Assembly (NCBI RefSeq): GCF_031432425.1
Contig: NZ_JAVKPH010000014.1
Location: forward strand, 1 to 64,000
Reading direction: 5' to 3'
Source: Ruixingdingia sedimenti
GTDB taxonomy: Bacteria > Pseudomonadota > Alphaproteobacteria > Rhodobacterales > Rhodobacteraceae
DNA: 64,000 nucleotides
Position 1 is the first letter of the stretch, and each line of letters begins with the position of its first letter. The notes below the pieces were generated by a model. It did no database searches and had not been told where the DNA came from. It saw only the letters and a list, made by a program, of their open reading frames with translations. Both the position numbers and the translations under genes were made by a program. Shown piece after piece: positions 18,058 to 25,502 of the stretch.

Positions 18058-19146
18058 ATGAAACTCGGACTGTTCCAGATGCCACTGCACCCGGCGTCGA
18101 GGTCTTTCGTCGAGGTGCTGAAGGAAAACGGCGACAAGATCGTCTATGCCGATGAACTCGGCTTTGCCGAGGCCTGGGTGGGCGAACATTTTTCGGCCAC
18201 CACCGAACCGATCACCTCGCCGCTGATCTTCCTCGCCTCGCTTCTGCACCGCACCAAGACGATCAAGCTCTGCACCGGGGTCATCGCGCTGCCGAACCAC
18301 CACCCCGTCACCGTTGCCGGCGAAGTGGCGATGTTCGACCACATGGCCGAGGGGCGTTTCGTCTTCGGCATCGGCCCGGGGGGGCTTGCCTCGGACATGG
18401 AGCTGTTCGGCAATCTCGACGCCGGAGTGCGCAACGAGCGGCTGGCCGAATCCATTTCCACCATCCTCAAGATCTGGTCGCAGGATGCGCCCTACGACAT
18501 TCCGGGCAAGCACTGGCCGGTCAAGCTGACCGAGAACATCGTGCCGGAACTGGGCATCGGTTACATGGGCAAGCCCTATCAGCAGCCGCACCCGCCCATC
18601 GCGCTGTCGTCGATGTCGCCCGACAGCGGGTCGGTCAGCTATGCGGCGAAACAGGGCTGGATCCCGATCACCGCGAACTTCGCCCCGGAAAGCACCGTCA
18701 TCAGCCACTGGCGCCGCTATGTGCAGGGCTGCGAGGCGGCGGGCCGCCCGGCCACCGGCAAGGACTGGTCGGTGGCGCGCAACGTGCTGATCGGCGAAAG
18801 CGACGCGCAGGCCGAGGACTGGCTGCTCGATCCCAAGGGGTCCAACTACTACTATTTCAACTACCTGTGGGAGGTGCTGAAACGCGCCGACTACACCGAC
18901 GTCATGAAACCTCTGGGCATGCCGAACGAAGAGGTGACGGTCGAGACGCTGATCAAGGCCTCGGTCCTCTACGGGTCGTCCAGGACCGTGACCGAAAAGC
19001 TGATCAGCCTGCGCGAACGGTCCGGGCCCTTCGGCACGCTGCTGATGGCGTCGATGGACGGGTCGGGCGAAAACCGCGACCGCGAATGGATCAGCATGCG
19101 CCGCCTGGCCGAAGAGGTCGCCCCGGCCGTGCGCCGCGCCGCCTGA
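18058..19146 (+). CDS. Luciferase-like (LLM) flavin-dependent monooxygenase (paralogue 1)
   Basis: The 362-residue TIM-barrel enzyme uses reduced FMN and O2. It starts MKLGLFQMPLHPASRSFVEV after AAGGGAGGAACC. Family marks are EAWVGEHFSATTEPITSPL, KTIKLCTGVIALPNHHPV, MFDHMAEGRFVFGIGPGGL and the SSRTVTEKLISLRE tail. It is closest by eye to the limonene monooxygenase/alkanal monooxygenase branch. FMNH2 would come from the flavin reductases at 10573 and 41972. It heads an operon with an aldo/keto reductase and a sugar-binding protein, which points to an imported, oxygenated sugar-like substrate; the actual one is not known. Confidence 0.88.
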   Translation: MKLGLFQMPLHPASRSFVEVLKENGDKIVYADELGFAEAWVGEHFSATTEPITSPLIFLASLLHRTKTIKLCTGVIALPNHHPVTVAGEVAMFDHMAEGRFVFGIGPGGLASDMELFGNLDAGVRNERLAESISTILKIWSQDAPYDIPGKHWPVKLTENIVPELGIGYMGKPYQQPHPPIALSSMSPDSGSVSYAAKQGWIPITANFAPESTVISHWRRYVQGCEAAGRPATGKDWSVARNVLIGESDAQAEDWLLDPKGSNYYYFNYLWEVLKRADYTDVMKPLGMPNEEVTVETLIKASVLYGSSRTVTEKLISLRERSGPFGTLLMASMDGSGENRDREWISMRRLAEEVAPAVRRAA

Positions 19147-19198
19147 GGGTGGCAGACGGGCGGCCCCCCGGGGTCGCCCGCATCAACCGGAGGACAAG

Positions 19199-20233
19199 AT
19201 GGAACAGACGGAAATCCGGGCGACCGGGGTCAAGCTGACGCGCATGGGTCTGGGCACGGTGCCGCTGGCGGGCCTCGGCGTTCCCGCGGTGGACTATGCC
19301 ACGTTCGAGGCGGTGGTGCTGGCGGCCTATCAGGCCGGCATCCGCTATTTCGACACCGCACCTATGTACGGCATGGGCCGGGCCGAACATTTCCTGGGCC
19401 ATGCGCTGCGCACCAACGATCTGGTGGGCAAGGTCACGCTGTCCACCAAGGTGGGCCGCCTGCTGAAACCCGCCAGCCGGGCGAAACAGGGCGAGGGGCT
19501 GTTCGGCATCACATGGGACGGCGCGCTGCCCTTTGCGGAACATTACGACTACACCTATGACGGCATCATGCGGTCGTTCGAGGACAGCCAGCAACGGTTC
19601 GGGGTGGAACGCTTCGACATCCTGAATGTCCACGACATCGGCAGCCTGACCCATGGGGAAAACGCCGAAAACCGCTGGCGCGAACTGGGCGAGGGCGGCT
19701 ATCGCGCGCTGGCCGAATTGCGCGCCGCCGGCGGCGCCCGTGCCATCGGCATCGGCGTGAACGAGATGGAAGCGGTCGAGCGTATGGCCGCCGAGTTCGA
19801 TCTGGACTGCTGCCTGCTTGCCGGGCGCTACAGCCTGTTGAACCAGGGGCCGCTCGACAGTTTCTTCCCCGCGATGCAGAAACGCGGCATCGCCGTGATC
19901 GCGGCGGGGGTGTTCAACTCCGGCATCCTCGGCGGCGGGTCCAAGGGCGCGACGCGCATCTTCGACTACATGCAGGCCCCGCCCGAAATCATCGCCAGGG
20001 TCGAACGGCTGGAGGCCGCCTGCGCCCGCCACGGCGTCGCCCTGCCGGAGGCGGCGATCCAGTTCGTGTCGGCCCATCCGGCGGTGGCCTGCATCCTGCA
20101 AGGCTGCAAGAACACCGCCGAGGTGGCGCAGAACGCCGCCGCGCTGGCCCGCCCCATCCCCGCCGCGCTGTGGCAGGACCTGCGGGCCGAGGGGCTGTTG
20201 CCCGAAAACGCGCCGGTCCCGCAGGGCGCCTGA
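19199..20233 (+). CDS. Aldo/keto reductase, D-threo-aldose 1-dehydrogenase-like (paralogue 1)
   Basis: The 344-residue NAD(P)-dependent barrel enzyme has the AKR catalytic residues D52 and Y57 (YFDTAPMYGMGRAE), the lysine in LSTKVGRLLK and the histidine in LNVHDIGSLTHG. Further family sequence includes GIGVNEMEAVERMAAEFDLD and AAGVFNSGILGGG. The D-threo-aldose (L-fucose) dehydrogenase and pyridoxal dehydrogenase group is the nearest match. It would oxidise a lactol or reduce an aldehyde formed after the monooxygenase step. It lies 52 nt after the monooxygenase gene and before the binding protein. A close paralogue is at 23138. Confidence 0.88.
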   Translation: MEQTEIRATGVKLTRMGLGTVPLAGLGVPAVDYATFEAVVLAAYQAGIRYFDTAPMYGMGRAEHFLGHALRTNDLVGKVTLSTKVGRLLKPASRAKQGEGLFGITWDGALPFAEHYDYTYDGIMRSFEDSQQRFGVERFDILNVHDIGSLTHGENAENRWRELGEGGYRALAELRAAGGARAIGIGVNEMEAVERMAAEFDLDCCLLAGRYSLLNQGPLDSFFPAMQKRGIAVIAAGVFNSGILGGGSKGATRIFDYMQAPPEIIARVERLEAACARHGVALPEAAIQFVSAHPAVACILQGCKNTAEVAQNAAALARPIPAALWQDLRAEGLLPENAPVPQGA

Positions 20234-20327
20234 CCCCGGCCGCCACCGGCCCGCGGGCAAGGATGCCCCCGGGGCCGGTGTCCAGCGTCAGGCATCCGCA
20301 CAACATCACGTTCCCAGGGAGGAAACC

Positions 20328-21290
20328 ATGAAACGACTGCTGATCGCCACCGCCATGATGACGGGTCTTGCGGCGGGTGCTGCCCATGCCGAAGCGAAAT
20401 ACCGCGTCGCGGTGATGCCCTTCGGCCTGCCCGAATACATGTCGGCCTGGACGAAAGAGATGGAAAAGCATCCCGCCGTCGCCGATGGCACGGTTGCGAT
20501 GACCATCCTCGACGGGCGTTTCGACGCGGTGGTGCAAAGCAACCAGATGGATACGGTGATCACCCAGCAATACGACGCGGTGATCTTCGCGCCCATCGAC
20601 TTCGACGCGGCGCAGGCCCCGGTCGAACGTGCGGCGGCGGCGGGGATCCCGGTCATCACCTCTGTCACCGGGGCGGCGGGCGACAAGTATTTCGCCCATA
20701 TCGCCACCAACGACGTCGAAGGCGGCCGGATGATCACCGAGGAACTGGCGAAGCGGCTGGACGGGTCGGGCAAGGTCGTCATCATCGAGGGCCCCATCGG
20801 CAACTCGCCCCAGCTTCTGCGCCGTCAGGGCATCGACGAGTCGCTGGCGAACCATAAGGGGATCGAACTTCTGGCTTCCAGATCCGCCAACTGGTCGCGG
20901 GCCGAGGGGCTGGCGGTGATGGAAAACTGGCTGTCGCTCTATGGTGACGCCATCACCGGCGTGATCGCCGAAAACGACGAGATGGGCCTCGGCGCGATGG
21001 AGGCGATCCGCGCCAAGGGGCTGGATTTCGAAAAGGTCAAGGTGGTGTCCATCGACGGCATCCCCGACGCCCTGCGCGCGGTCGAGGACAGCAACCTATA
21101 CACCCTCTACAAGTCCGCCCATTTCGAAGGGCAGGGCGCGATGGACCTCGCGCTGCGCGCCATCGAGGGCGAGGCGTATCAGCCGCAGTCCGACATCTGG
21201 GCGCAGATGGACTGGGCCGGCGGGTCGGCGCATCGCTATGACGTGCCGTGGTTCCCGGTGACGCGCGAAACGGTCGCCAGCTTCAAGTAA
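20328..21290 (+). CDS. Periplasmic sugar-binding protein, RbsB type (stand-alone, paralogue 2)
   Basis: The 320-residue protein begins with a signal peptide (MKRLLIATAMMTGLAAGAAH, cleavage near AHA) and aligns along its whole length with the binding protein at 12597: YRVAVMPFGLPEYM, QQYDAVIFAPIDFDAA, VVIIEGPIGNSPQ, GVIAENDEMGLGAMEAIRA and VVSIDGIPDALRA. It captures a sugar-like ligand for an ABC importer. It is the third gene of the monooxygenase operon and has no ATPase or permease beside it. A GGGAGGAAACC ribosome site precedes the ATG. Confidence 0.88.
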   Translation: MKRLLIATAMMTGLAAGAAHAEAKYRVAVMPFGLPEYMSAWTKEMEKHPAVADGTVAMTILDGRFDAVVQSNQMDTVITQQYDAVIFAPIDFDAAQAPVERAAAAGIPVITSVTGAAGDKYFAHIATNDVEGGRMITEELAKRLDGSGKVVIIEGPIGNSPQLLRRQGIDESLANHKGIELLASRSANWSRAEGLAVMENWLSLYGDAITGVIAENDEMGLGAMEAIRAKGLDFEKVKVVSIDGIPDALRAVEDSNLYTLYKSAHFEGQGAMDLALRAIEGEAYQPQSDIWAQMDWAGGSAHRYDVPWFPVTRETVASFK

Positions 21291-21309
21291 CGCCCTGCCG
21301 GGCGATCCG

Positions 21310-21333
21310 GGCCCCCCTGTCCGCAGGGGGGCC
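21310..21333. terminator. Bidirectional hairpin terminator between convergent genes
   Basis: GGCCCCCCTG-TCCG-CAGGGGGGCC is a perfect ten-base-pair stem with a four-base loop, between the stop of the binding protein (21290) and that of the convergent FAD oxidase (21353). Confidence 0.7.
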
Positions 21334-21352
21334 TTGCCGTTCCGGCCCTTGG

Positions 21353-22777
21353 TCAGGGCAAAAGCTTGCCGGGGTTCATCAGGTTCGCCGGGTCCAGCGC
21401 CGCCTTGATCGCGCGCATCGCATCCAGCGCCACGGGGTCCTTGTAGCGTGCAAGCTCCGCCCGCTTCATCAGCCCCACCCCGTGTTCGGCGGAAATGGAG
21501 CCGCCCAGATCGTGCACGATGTCGTGGACGATGCGGTTGATGTCGCCCTGCCGCGCCAGGAAATCCGCCGGGGCCATGCCGTCCGGCGGGCTGAGGTTGT
21601 AGTGCAGGTTGCCGTCGCCCAGATGGCCGAAGGGCACGATCCGGCAACCCGGCATCGCCGCCGCGCAGGCCGCCCCCGCGCGGGAAAGGAAGTCGGGAAT
21701 GCGCGACACCGCCACGGCGATGTCGTGCTTGATCGACGGGCCGAAATGCTTCTGCACCTCCGGCAGGCGTTCGCGCAGATCCCACATGGCGCGGTTCTGC
21801 CCCTCGCTGGCGCCGATGGTGCCGTCGAGGACGATGCCACCGTCGAAGGCTCGGGCAAGGATCGCCTCTGCCTGTGCGGCAAGCGGGGCCTCGGGGTCGG
21901 CCGAGGTAAGATCGAACAGCACGAAGGCCGGAAGGGCGGGATCGACGGGAAAGCCGTGCCCAGCCTCGACCAGCATCGCCACCGTCGCCTGCACCATGAA
22001 TTCGAACGCGACCAGCGCCTCGCCCGCCCGGTCGCGCAGCAGATCCAGCAGCGCCAGCGCCTGCGCCGCACCGGACACCGCGACCAGCGCCGTGACCCGC
22101 TGCCGCGGCAGCGGCGACAGCCGCAGCACGGCGGCGGTCAGGATCGCCAGCGTCCCTTCCGACCCGATCAGCAGATGGCGCAGGTCATAGCCGGTGTTGT
22201 CCTTGCGCAGCCCGCCCAACCCGTGCAGCACGCGGCCATCGGGCATCACCGCCTCTATCCCCAGGGTCAGGTCGCGCATGTTGCCGTGGCGCAGCACGTT
22301 GATCCCGCCCGCATTCGTGGCCAGAAGCCCGCCGATCTGGGCCGAACCCTCGGACGCCAGCGACAGCGGAAACAGCCGCCCGGCATCGCGCGCGGCCTCT
22401 TGCACGGTCGCAAGGACCGTGCCGGCCTCTGCCGTCAGGGTGGCGTTGGCTGGGTCGACCCCCCGGATGCGGTTCATCCGGCGCAGGTTGACCAGAAGGC
22501 TGCCCGCGGGCGCGCTGGCGCCGCCGACAAGGCCGGTGTTGCCGCCCTGCGGCACGATGGGCACCCCCGCCTCGCGGCAGGCGCGGACCAGGGCGGATAC
22601 CTCTGCCGTGCTGCCGGGGCAGGCGACCGCCGCCGCCGCGCCGGGGAAAAGCCGGCGTTCGTCGGTCAGGAAGGGCGCGGTCGCATCGCCCCCGGTCAAC
22701 AGGTTGCGCGGCCCGAGGATCGACGACAGCCGGTCGAGGAACCCGGGCGGCAGCGGGGGAAAGGCCGGTACCGGCAC
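21353..22777 (-). CDS. GlcD-type FAD-linked 2-hydroxyacid dehydrogenase
   Basis: The 474-residue flavoprotein has the vanillyl-alcohol-oxidase FAD-binding domain (PIVPQGGNTGLVGGASAPAG, GGLLATNAGGINVLRHGN, LRKDNTGYDLRHLLIGSEGT) and the C-terminal domain ending with HLGDGNLHYNLSPPDG and AEHGVGLMKRAELARYKD. This group oxidises D-2-hydroxy acids such as D-lactate or D-2-hydroxyglutarate and passes electrons to a cytochrome or ETF. A GTG start at 22777 is chosen because the family N-terminus begins there and it follows the stop of a small upstream frame by four bases. The gene is divergent from the aldo/keto reductase at 23138. Confidence 0.85.
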   Translation of the reverse strand: MPVPAFPPLPPGFLDRLSSILGPRNLLTGGDATAPFLTDERRLFPGAAAAVACPGSTAEVSALVRACREAGVPIVPQGGNTGLVGGASAPAGSLLVNLRRMNRIRGVDPANATLTAEAGTVLATVQEAARDAGRLFPLSLASEGSAQIGGLLATNAGGINVLRHGNMRDLTLGIEAVMPDGRVLHGLGGLRKDNTGYDLRHLLIGSEGTLAILTAAVLRLSPLPRQRVTALVAVSGAAQALALLDLLRDRAGEALVAFEFMVQATVAMLVEAGHGFPVDPALPAFVLFDLTSADPEAPLAAQAEAILARAFDGGIVLDGTIGASEGQNRAMWDLRERLPEVQKHFGPSIKHDIAVAVSRIPDFLSRAGAACAAAMPGCRIVPFGHLGDGNLHYNLSPPDGMAPADFLARQGDINRIVHDIVHDLGGSISAEHGVGLMKRAELARYKDPVALDAMRAIKAALDPANLMNPGKLLP

Positions 22778-22781
22778 GGGA

Positions 22782-22922
22782 TCAGGCCACCCGCATCGGC
22801 GGCACGCCGCAGCCGCCGCAAAGCCGGATCCCCGCCACGGCCCGTCCGGCACCGGGGGCCGCGGGCTCGGCGTCGCCCGCGGACGGCAGGCTGCGGGCGG
22901 CGTGGTCTTTCGGTGTTTTCAT
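22782..22922 (-). CDS. Small 46-residue protein with a CGGCG motif, unknown
   Basis: A short frame with a reasonable ribosome site (GGGAGAAAGCC before the ATG at 22922) ends four bases before the FAD oxidase start, as in a translationally coupled leader. It starts MKTPKDHAARSLPSAGDAEP and ends GIRLCGGCGVPPMRVA. No family is recognised. It has no signal peptide or membrane segment. It could be a small carrier or modified peptide, a leader peptide for the downstream gene, or a chance frame in GC-rich DNA. No peptide-modifying enzyme is seen nearby. Confidence 0.35.
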   Translation of the reverse strand: MKTPKDHAARSLPSAGDAEPAAPGAGRAVAGIRLCGGCGVPPMRVA

Positions 22923-23013
22923 GGCTTTCTCCCAAGCCGCGACCGGGCCGGGCTTTCGTGTTTGCGGGGGTGTTCGCGGATCTTTCTGGGCCCCGGGCGG
23001 CGGGGCAGGCAAC

Positions 23014-23029
23014 TGTCGCTCTTGCGACG
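23014..23029. promoter_or_regulatory. Island operator site 3: TGTCGC-TCTT-GCGACG
   Basis: The near-perfect inverted repeat with a four-base spacer lies between the divergent FAD-oxidase operon (91 bp from the small frame) and the aldo/keto reductase gene (108 bp). Confidence 0.65.
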
Positions 23030-23137
23030 GGGGCAGGGGCGGGGCTGGCGCAGATGCGCCACTGTGTCCCGATATGCGGGGCGGGCTAGGCTGCGGCCCG
23101 AACAGGCGGTACCGCCACCGCGTCAGGAGGAGACGAC

Positions 23138-24178
23138 ATGCAGCAAGGCACGAAGATCCGCAGCCGCGGGGTCGAGGTTTCCCGGCTTGGGCTGGGCACG
23201 GTGCCCCTTGCCGGTTTCGGCCATGAAACCAGCTACGAGACCTTCGAGAAGGTGGTGATGACCGCCTATGATGCCGGGTATCGCTATTTCGACACCGCGC
23301 CCATGTACGGGTCGGGCCGGGCGGAACTGTTCCTCGGCCAGGTGCTGCGCACCAACGGCATCCGCGACAAGGTGACGATCGCGACCAAGGTCGGCCGGCT
23401 TTTGCGCCGCAAGTCCGATACGGTGCAGCAGCAGAAGTTCCTCTACGGCGGGGGTATCGTCTGGCAGGGCGGCTTTCCCTTCGTGCAGGGCTTCGACTAC
23501 AGCTATGACGGGATCATGCGGTCGGTCGAGGACAGCTTTCAGCGGTTCGGGCTGGACCGTTTCGATGTGCTGCATGTCCACGACATCGGCCGCGTCACCC
23601 ATGGGGACGATCTGAACCGCACCTACTGGAAACAGCTGGAAGACGGCGGCCTGAAGGCGCTGGACGAAATCCGCAGCGCGGGTGCCGCAGGCGCCATCGG
23701 CATCGGCGTGAACGAGACAGAGGCCGTGCTGGACATGGCGAAGGCGTTCGATCTGGACTGCTGTTCGCTTGCCGGGCGCTATTCGCTGTTGAACCACGAA
23801 CCGCTGGACACGTTCTTTCCCGAAATGGAACGCCGCAACATCGCGGTCATCGCGGCGGGGGTGTTCAATTCGGGCATCCTCGGCGGCGGCGTGCGCGGCC
23901 AGACCCGCACCTTCGACTATATGGAGGCCCCGGCAGGGATCATCGACCGCGTGTCGCGGATCGAGGCGGTCTGCGCGCGTCACGACGTGCTGTTGCCGGA
24001 AGCCGCGTTGCAGTTTTCCGCCGCGCATCCGGTGGTGATCAGCCTGCTGCTGGGTTGCAAGAACGAAGACGAGGTGCGCCAGAACGCGGCGGCACTGGCC
24101 CGCAAGGCGCCCGCGGCCTTCTGGCAGGATCTGCGCGCCGAAGGGCTGATCCCCGCCAACGCGCCCGTCCCGGCCTGA
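23138..24178 (+). CDS. Aldo/keto reductase, D-threo-aldose 1-dehydrogenase-like (paralogue 2)
   Basis: The 346-residue enzyme is a close paralogue of the one at 19199, sharing VSRLGLGTVPLAGFG, YFDTAPMYGSGRAELFLGQV, IATKVGRLLRRK and DVLHVHDIGRVTHGDD, which together carry the Asp, Tyr, Lys and His of the AKR active site. It starts after AGGAGGAGACGAC. It stands alone as a plus-strand gene between the FAD oxidase and the old yellow enzyme, whose gene is convergent. Two such reductases in one island suggest two carbonyl steps or two related substrates. Confidence 0.88.
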   Translation: MQQGTKIRSRGVEVSRLGLGTVPLAGFGHETSYETFEKVVMTAYDAGYRYFDTAPMYGSGRAELFLGQVLRTNGIRDKVTIATKVGRLLRRKSDTVQQQKFLYGGGIVWQGGFPFVQGFDYSYDGIMRSVEDSFQRFGLDRFDVLHVHDIGRVTHGDDLNRTYWKQLEDGGLKALDEIRSAGAAGAIGIGVNETEAVLDMAKAFDLDCCSLAGRYSLLNHEPLDTFFPEMERRNIAVIAAGVFNSGILGGGVRGQTRTFDYMEAPAGIIDRVSRIEAVCARHDVLLPEAALQFSAAHPVVISLLLGCKNEDEVRQNAAALARKAPAAFWQDLRAEGLIPANAPVPA

Positions 24179-24190
24179 GGGCGCCGAAAC

Positions 24191-24217
24191 CTGCGCCCCC
24201 CGCATGCGGGGGCGCAG
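24191..24217. terminator. Bidirectional hairpin terminator
   Basis: CTGCGCCCCC-CGCATGC-GGGGGCGCAG sits in the 45-bp gap between the convergent aldo/keto reductase and old yellow enzyme genes. Confidence 0.65.
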
Positions 24218-24223
24218 GGTGGC

Positions 24224-25345
24224 TCAGCGCAGGTAGCGGCCCAGATCCTCGGCCGGGGCCGCAGCGGCGATGCGGGTCCGGCCTGCAAGGATTTCGTCAT
24301 GGGTCAGGTAGTCGGTGTAGCCTGCCGCATCATGCGTGAACAACGTGGCGGTATCCGCCGGGGTCAGCGCCGCATCGCGCCGCAGCCGCGCCACCAGATC
24401 GGGGTTCGACACGAAATCGCGCCCGAAGGCCGCCAGATCGGCATGGCCCGCCCCGATCAGCCCCGCGGCATCCGCCGCGGTCATCAGCTCGTTGCAGACC
24501 ACCGGCCCGCCGAACCGCCGCTTCATCATCGGCAAAAGGCTGTCCGCGCCCCAGATCTCGCGCACGAAGAGAAAGCCGAGGCGGCGACGGCCGAGTTCCG
24601 CCGCGACATGGCCGAACAGCGCGGCGGGGTCGCTGTCGCCCATGTCGTGTTCCTCCATCCGGGGGCGCAGGTGCACGCCCACCCGCCCCGCCCCCCAGAC
24701 AGAGACGCAGGCATCGGCGATCTCCAGCAGAAAGCGCGCCCGGTTCTCGATGCTGCCGCCGTATCGGTCGGTACGGCGGTTGGTCTTGTCCTGCAGGAAC
24801 TGGTCGATCAGGTAGCCGTTGGCGGCGTGCAGTTCCACCCCGTCGAACCCGGCGCGCAGCGCGTTTTCCGCCCCGCGCCGGAAATCCGCGACCGTGGCGG
24901 CGACCTCTGCCGTCGTCAGCGCGCGTGGCGTGACATAGGGCCGGAACGGGCGCAGCAGCATCACCCGCCCGGCGGGCAGGACCGCACTGGGCGCCACCGG
25001 CGGGTCGCCATCGTGGAATTCGGGGTCCGACACGCGGCCGCAATGCCACAGCTGCACGAAGATCCGCCCGCCAGCGGCATGGACCGCATCGGTGACGCGG
25101 CGCCAGCCCGCGACCTGTTCGTCGTTCCAGATGCCGGGCGTGCCGTGGTAGCCCGCCCCCTGCGGGCTGACGATGGTGCCTTCGGTGATCATCAGCCCGG
25201 CCGCGGCGCGCTGGACGTAGTAGTCCTGCATCGTCCGGTTCGGCACCCGTGCCGCACCCGCGCGGCAGCGGGTCAGCGGGGCCAGCAGGATGCGGTTCGG
25301 CAGATCCAGGTCGCCGATCCGTATCGGGTCGAACAGGATTGACAT
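24224..25345 (-). CDS. Old yellow enzyme-family alkene reductase (NADH:flavin oxidoreductase)
   Basis: The 373-residue FMN barrel enzyme reduces activated C=C bonds of enones and similar compounds with NAD(P)H. Visible marks are LPNRILLAPLTRCRAG, LMITEGTIVSPQGAGYHGTP, QLWHCGRVSD, the substrate-binding His/Asn pair in GVELHAANGYLIDQFLQDKT, and NRRTDRYGGSIENRARFLLE. The start at 25345 (MSILFDPIRIG) is chosen over an upstream ATG at 25357 because GGAGGAAAAG precedes it directly. It is divergent from the second AcoR-like regulator, with an island palindrome between. Its place in the pathway is unknown. Confidence 0.9.
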   Translation of the reverse strand: MSILFDPIRIGDLDLPNRILLAPLTRCRAGAARVPNRTMQDYYVQRAAAGLMITEGTIVSPQGAGYHGTPGIWNDEQVAGWRRVTDAVHAAGGRIFVQLWHCGRVSDPEFHDGDPPVAPSAVLPAGRVMLLRPFRPYVTPRALTTAEVAATVADFRRGAENALRAGFDGVELHAANGYLIDQFLQDKTNRRTDRYGGSIENRARFLLEIADACVSVWGAGRVGVHLRPRMEEHDMGDSDPAALFGHVAAELGRRRLGFLFVREIWGADSLLPMMKRRFGGPVVCNELMTAADAAGLIGAGHADLAAFGRDFVSNPDLVARLRRDAALTPADTATLFTHDAAGYTDYLTHDEILAGRTRIAAAAPAEDLGRYLR

Positions 25346-25434
25346 CTTTTCCTCCATTCCGGTTCCGCCGCCATGCTAGACCTGCCGGCGGGCCGGGGCC
25401 GATGGCGCAGATGAGATACCGCCGCCGCCCGGAT

Positions 25435-25450
25435 TGTCCTTGTTGCGACA
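25435..25450. promoter_or_regulatory. Island operator site 4: TGTCCT-TGTT-GCGACA
   Basis: The palindrome lies 52 bp before the regulator's start and 89 bp before the old yellow enzyme start. Its closeness to the regulator gene suggests autoregulation. Confidence 0.6.
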
Positions 25451-25502
25451 GTTCCGGTCCGGGCCGGGGGCGGTTATACTGCCCCGGGGGGGAACGCGTG
25501 GC

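Noticed and set aside
22782..22922. Methanobactin or mycofactocin precursor peptide
   Set aside because: The LCGGCG tail is reminiscent of such cores, but no MbnB/MbnC, MftB/MftC or similar maturase is in the window.
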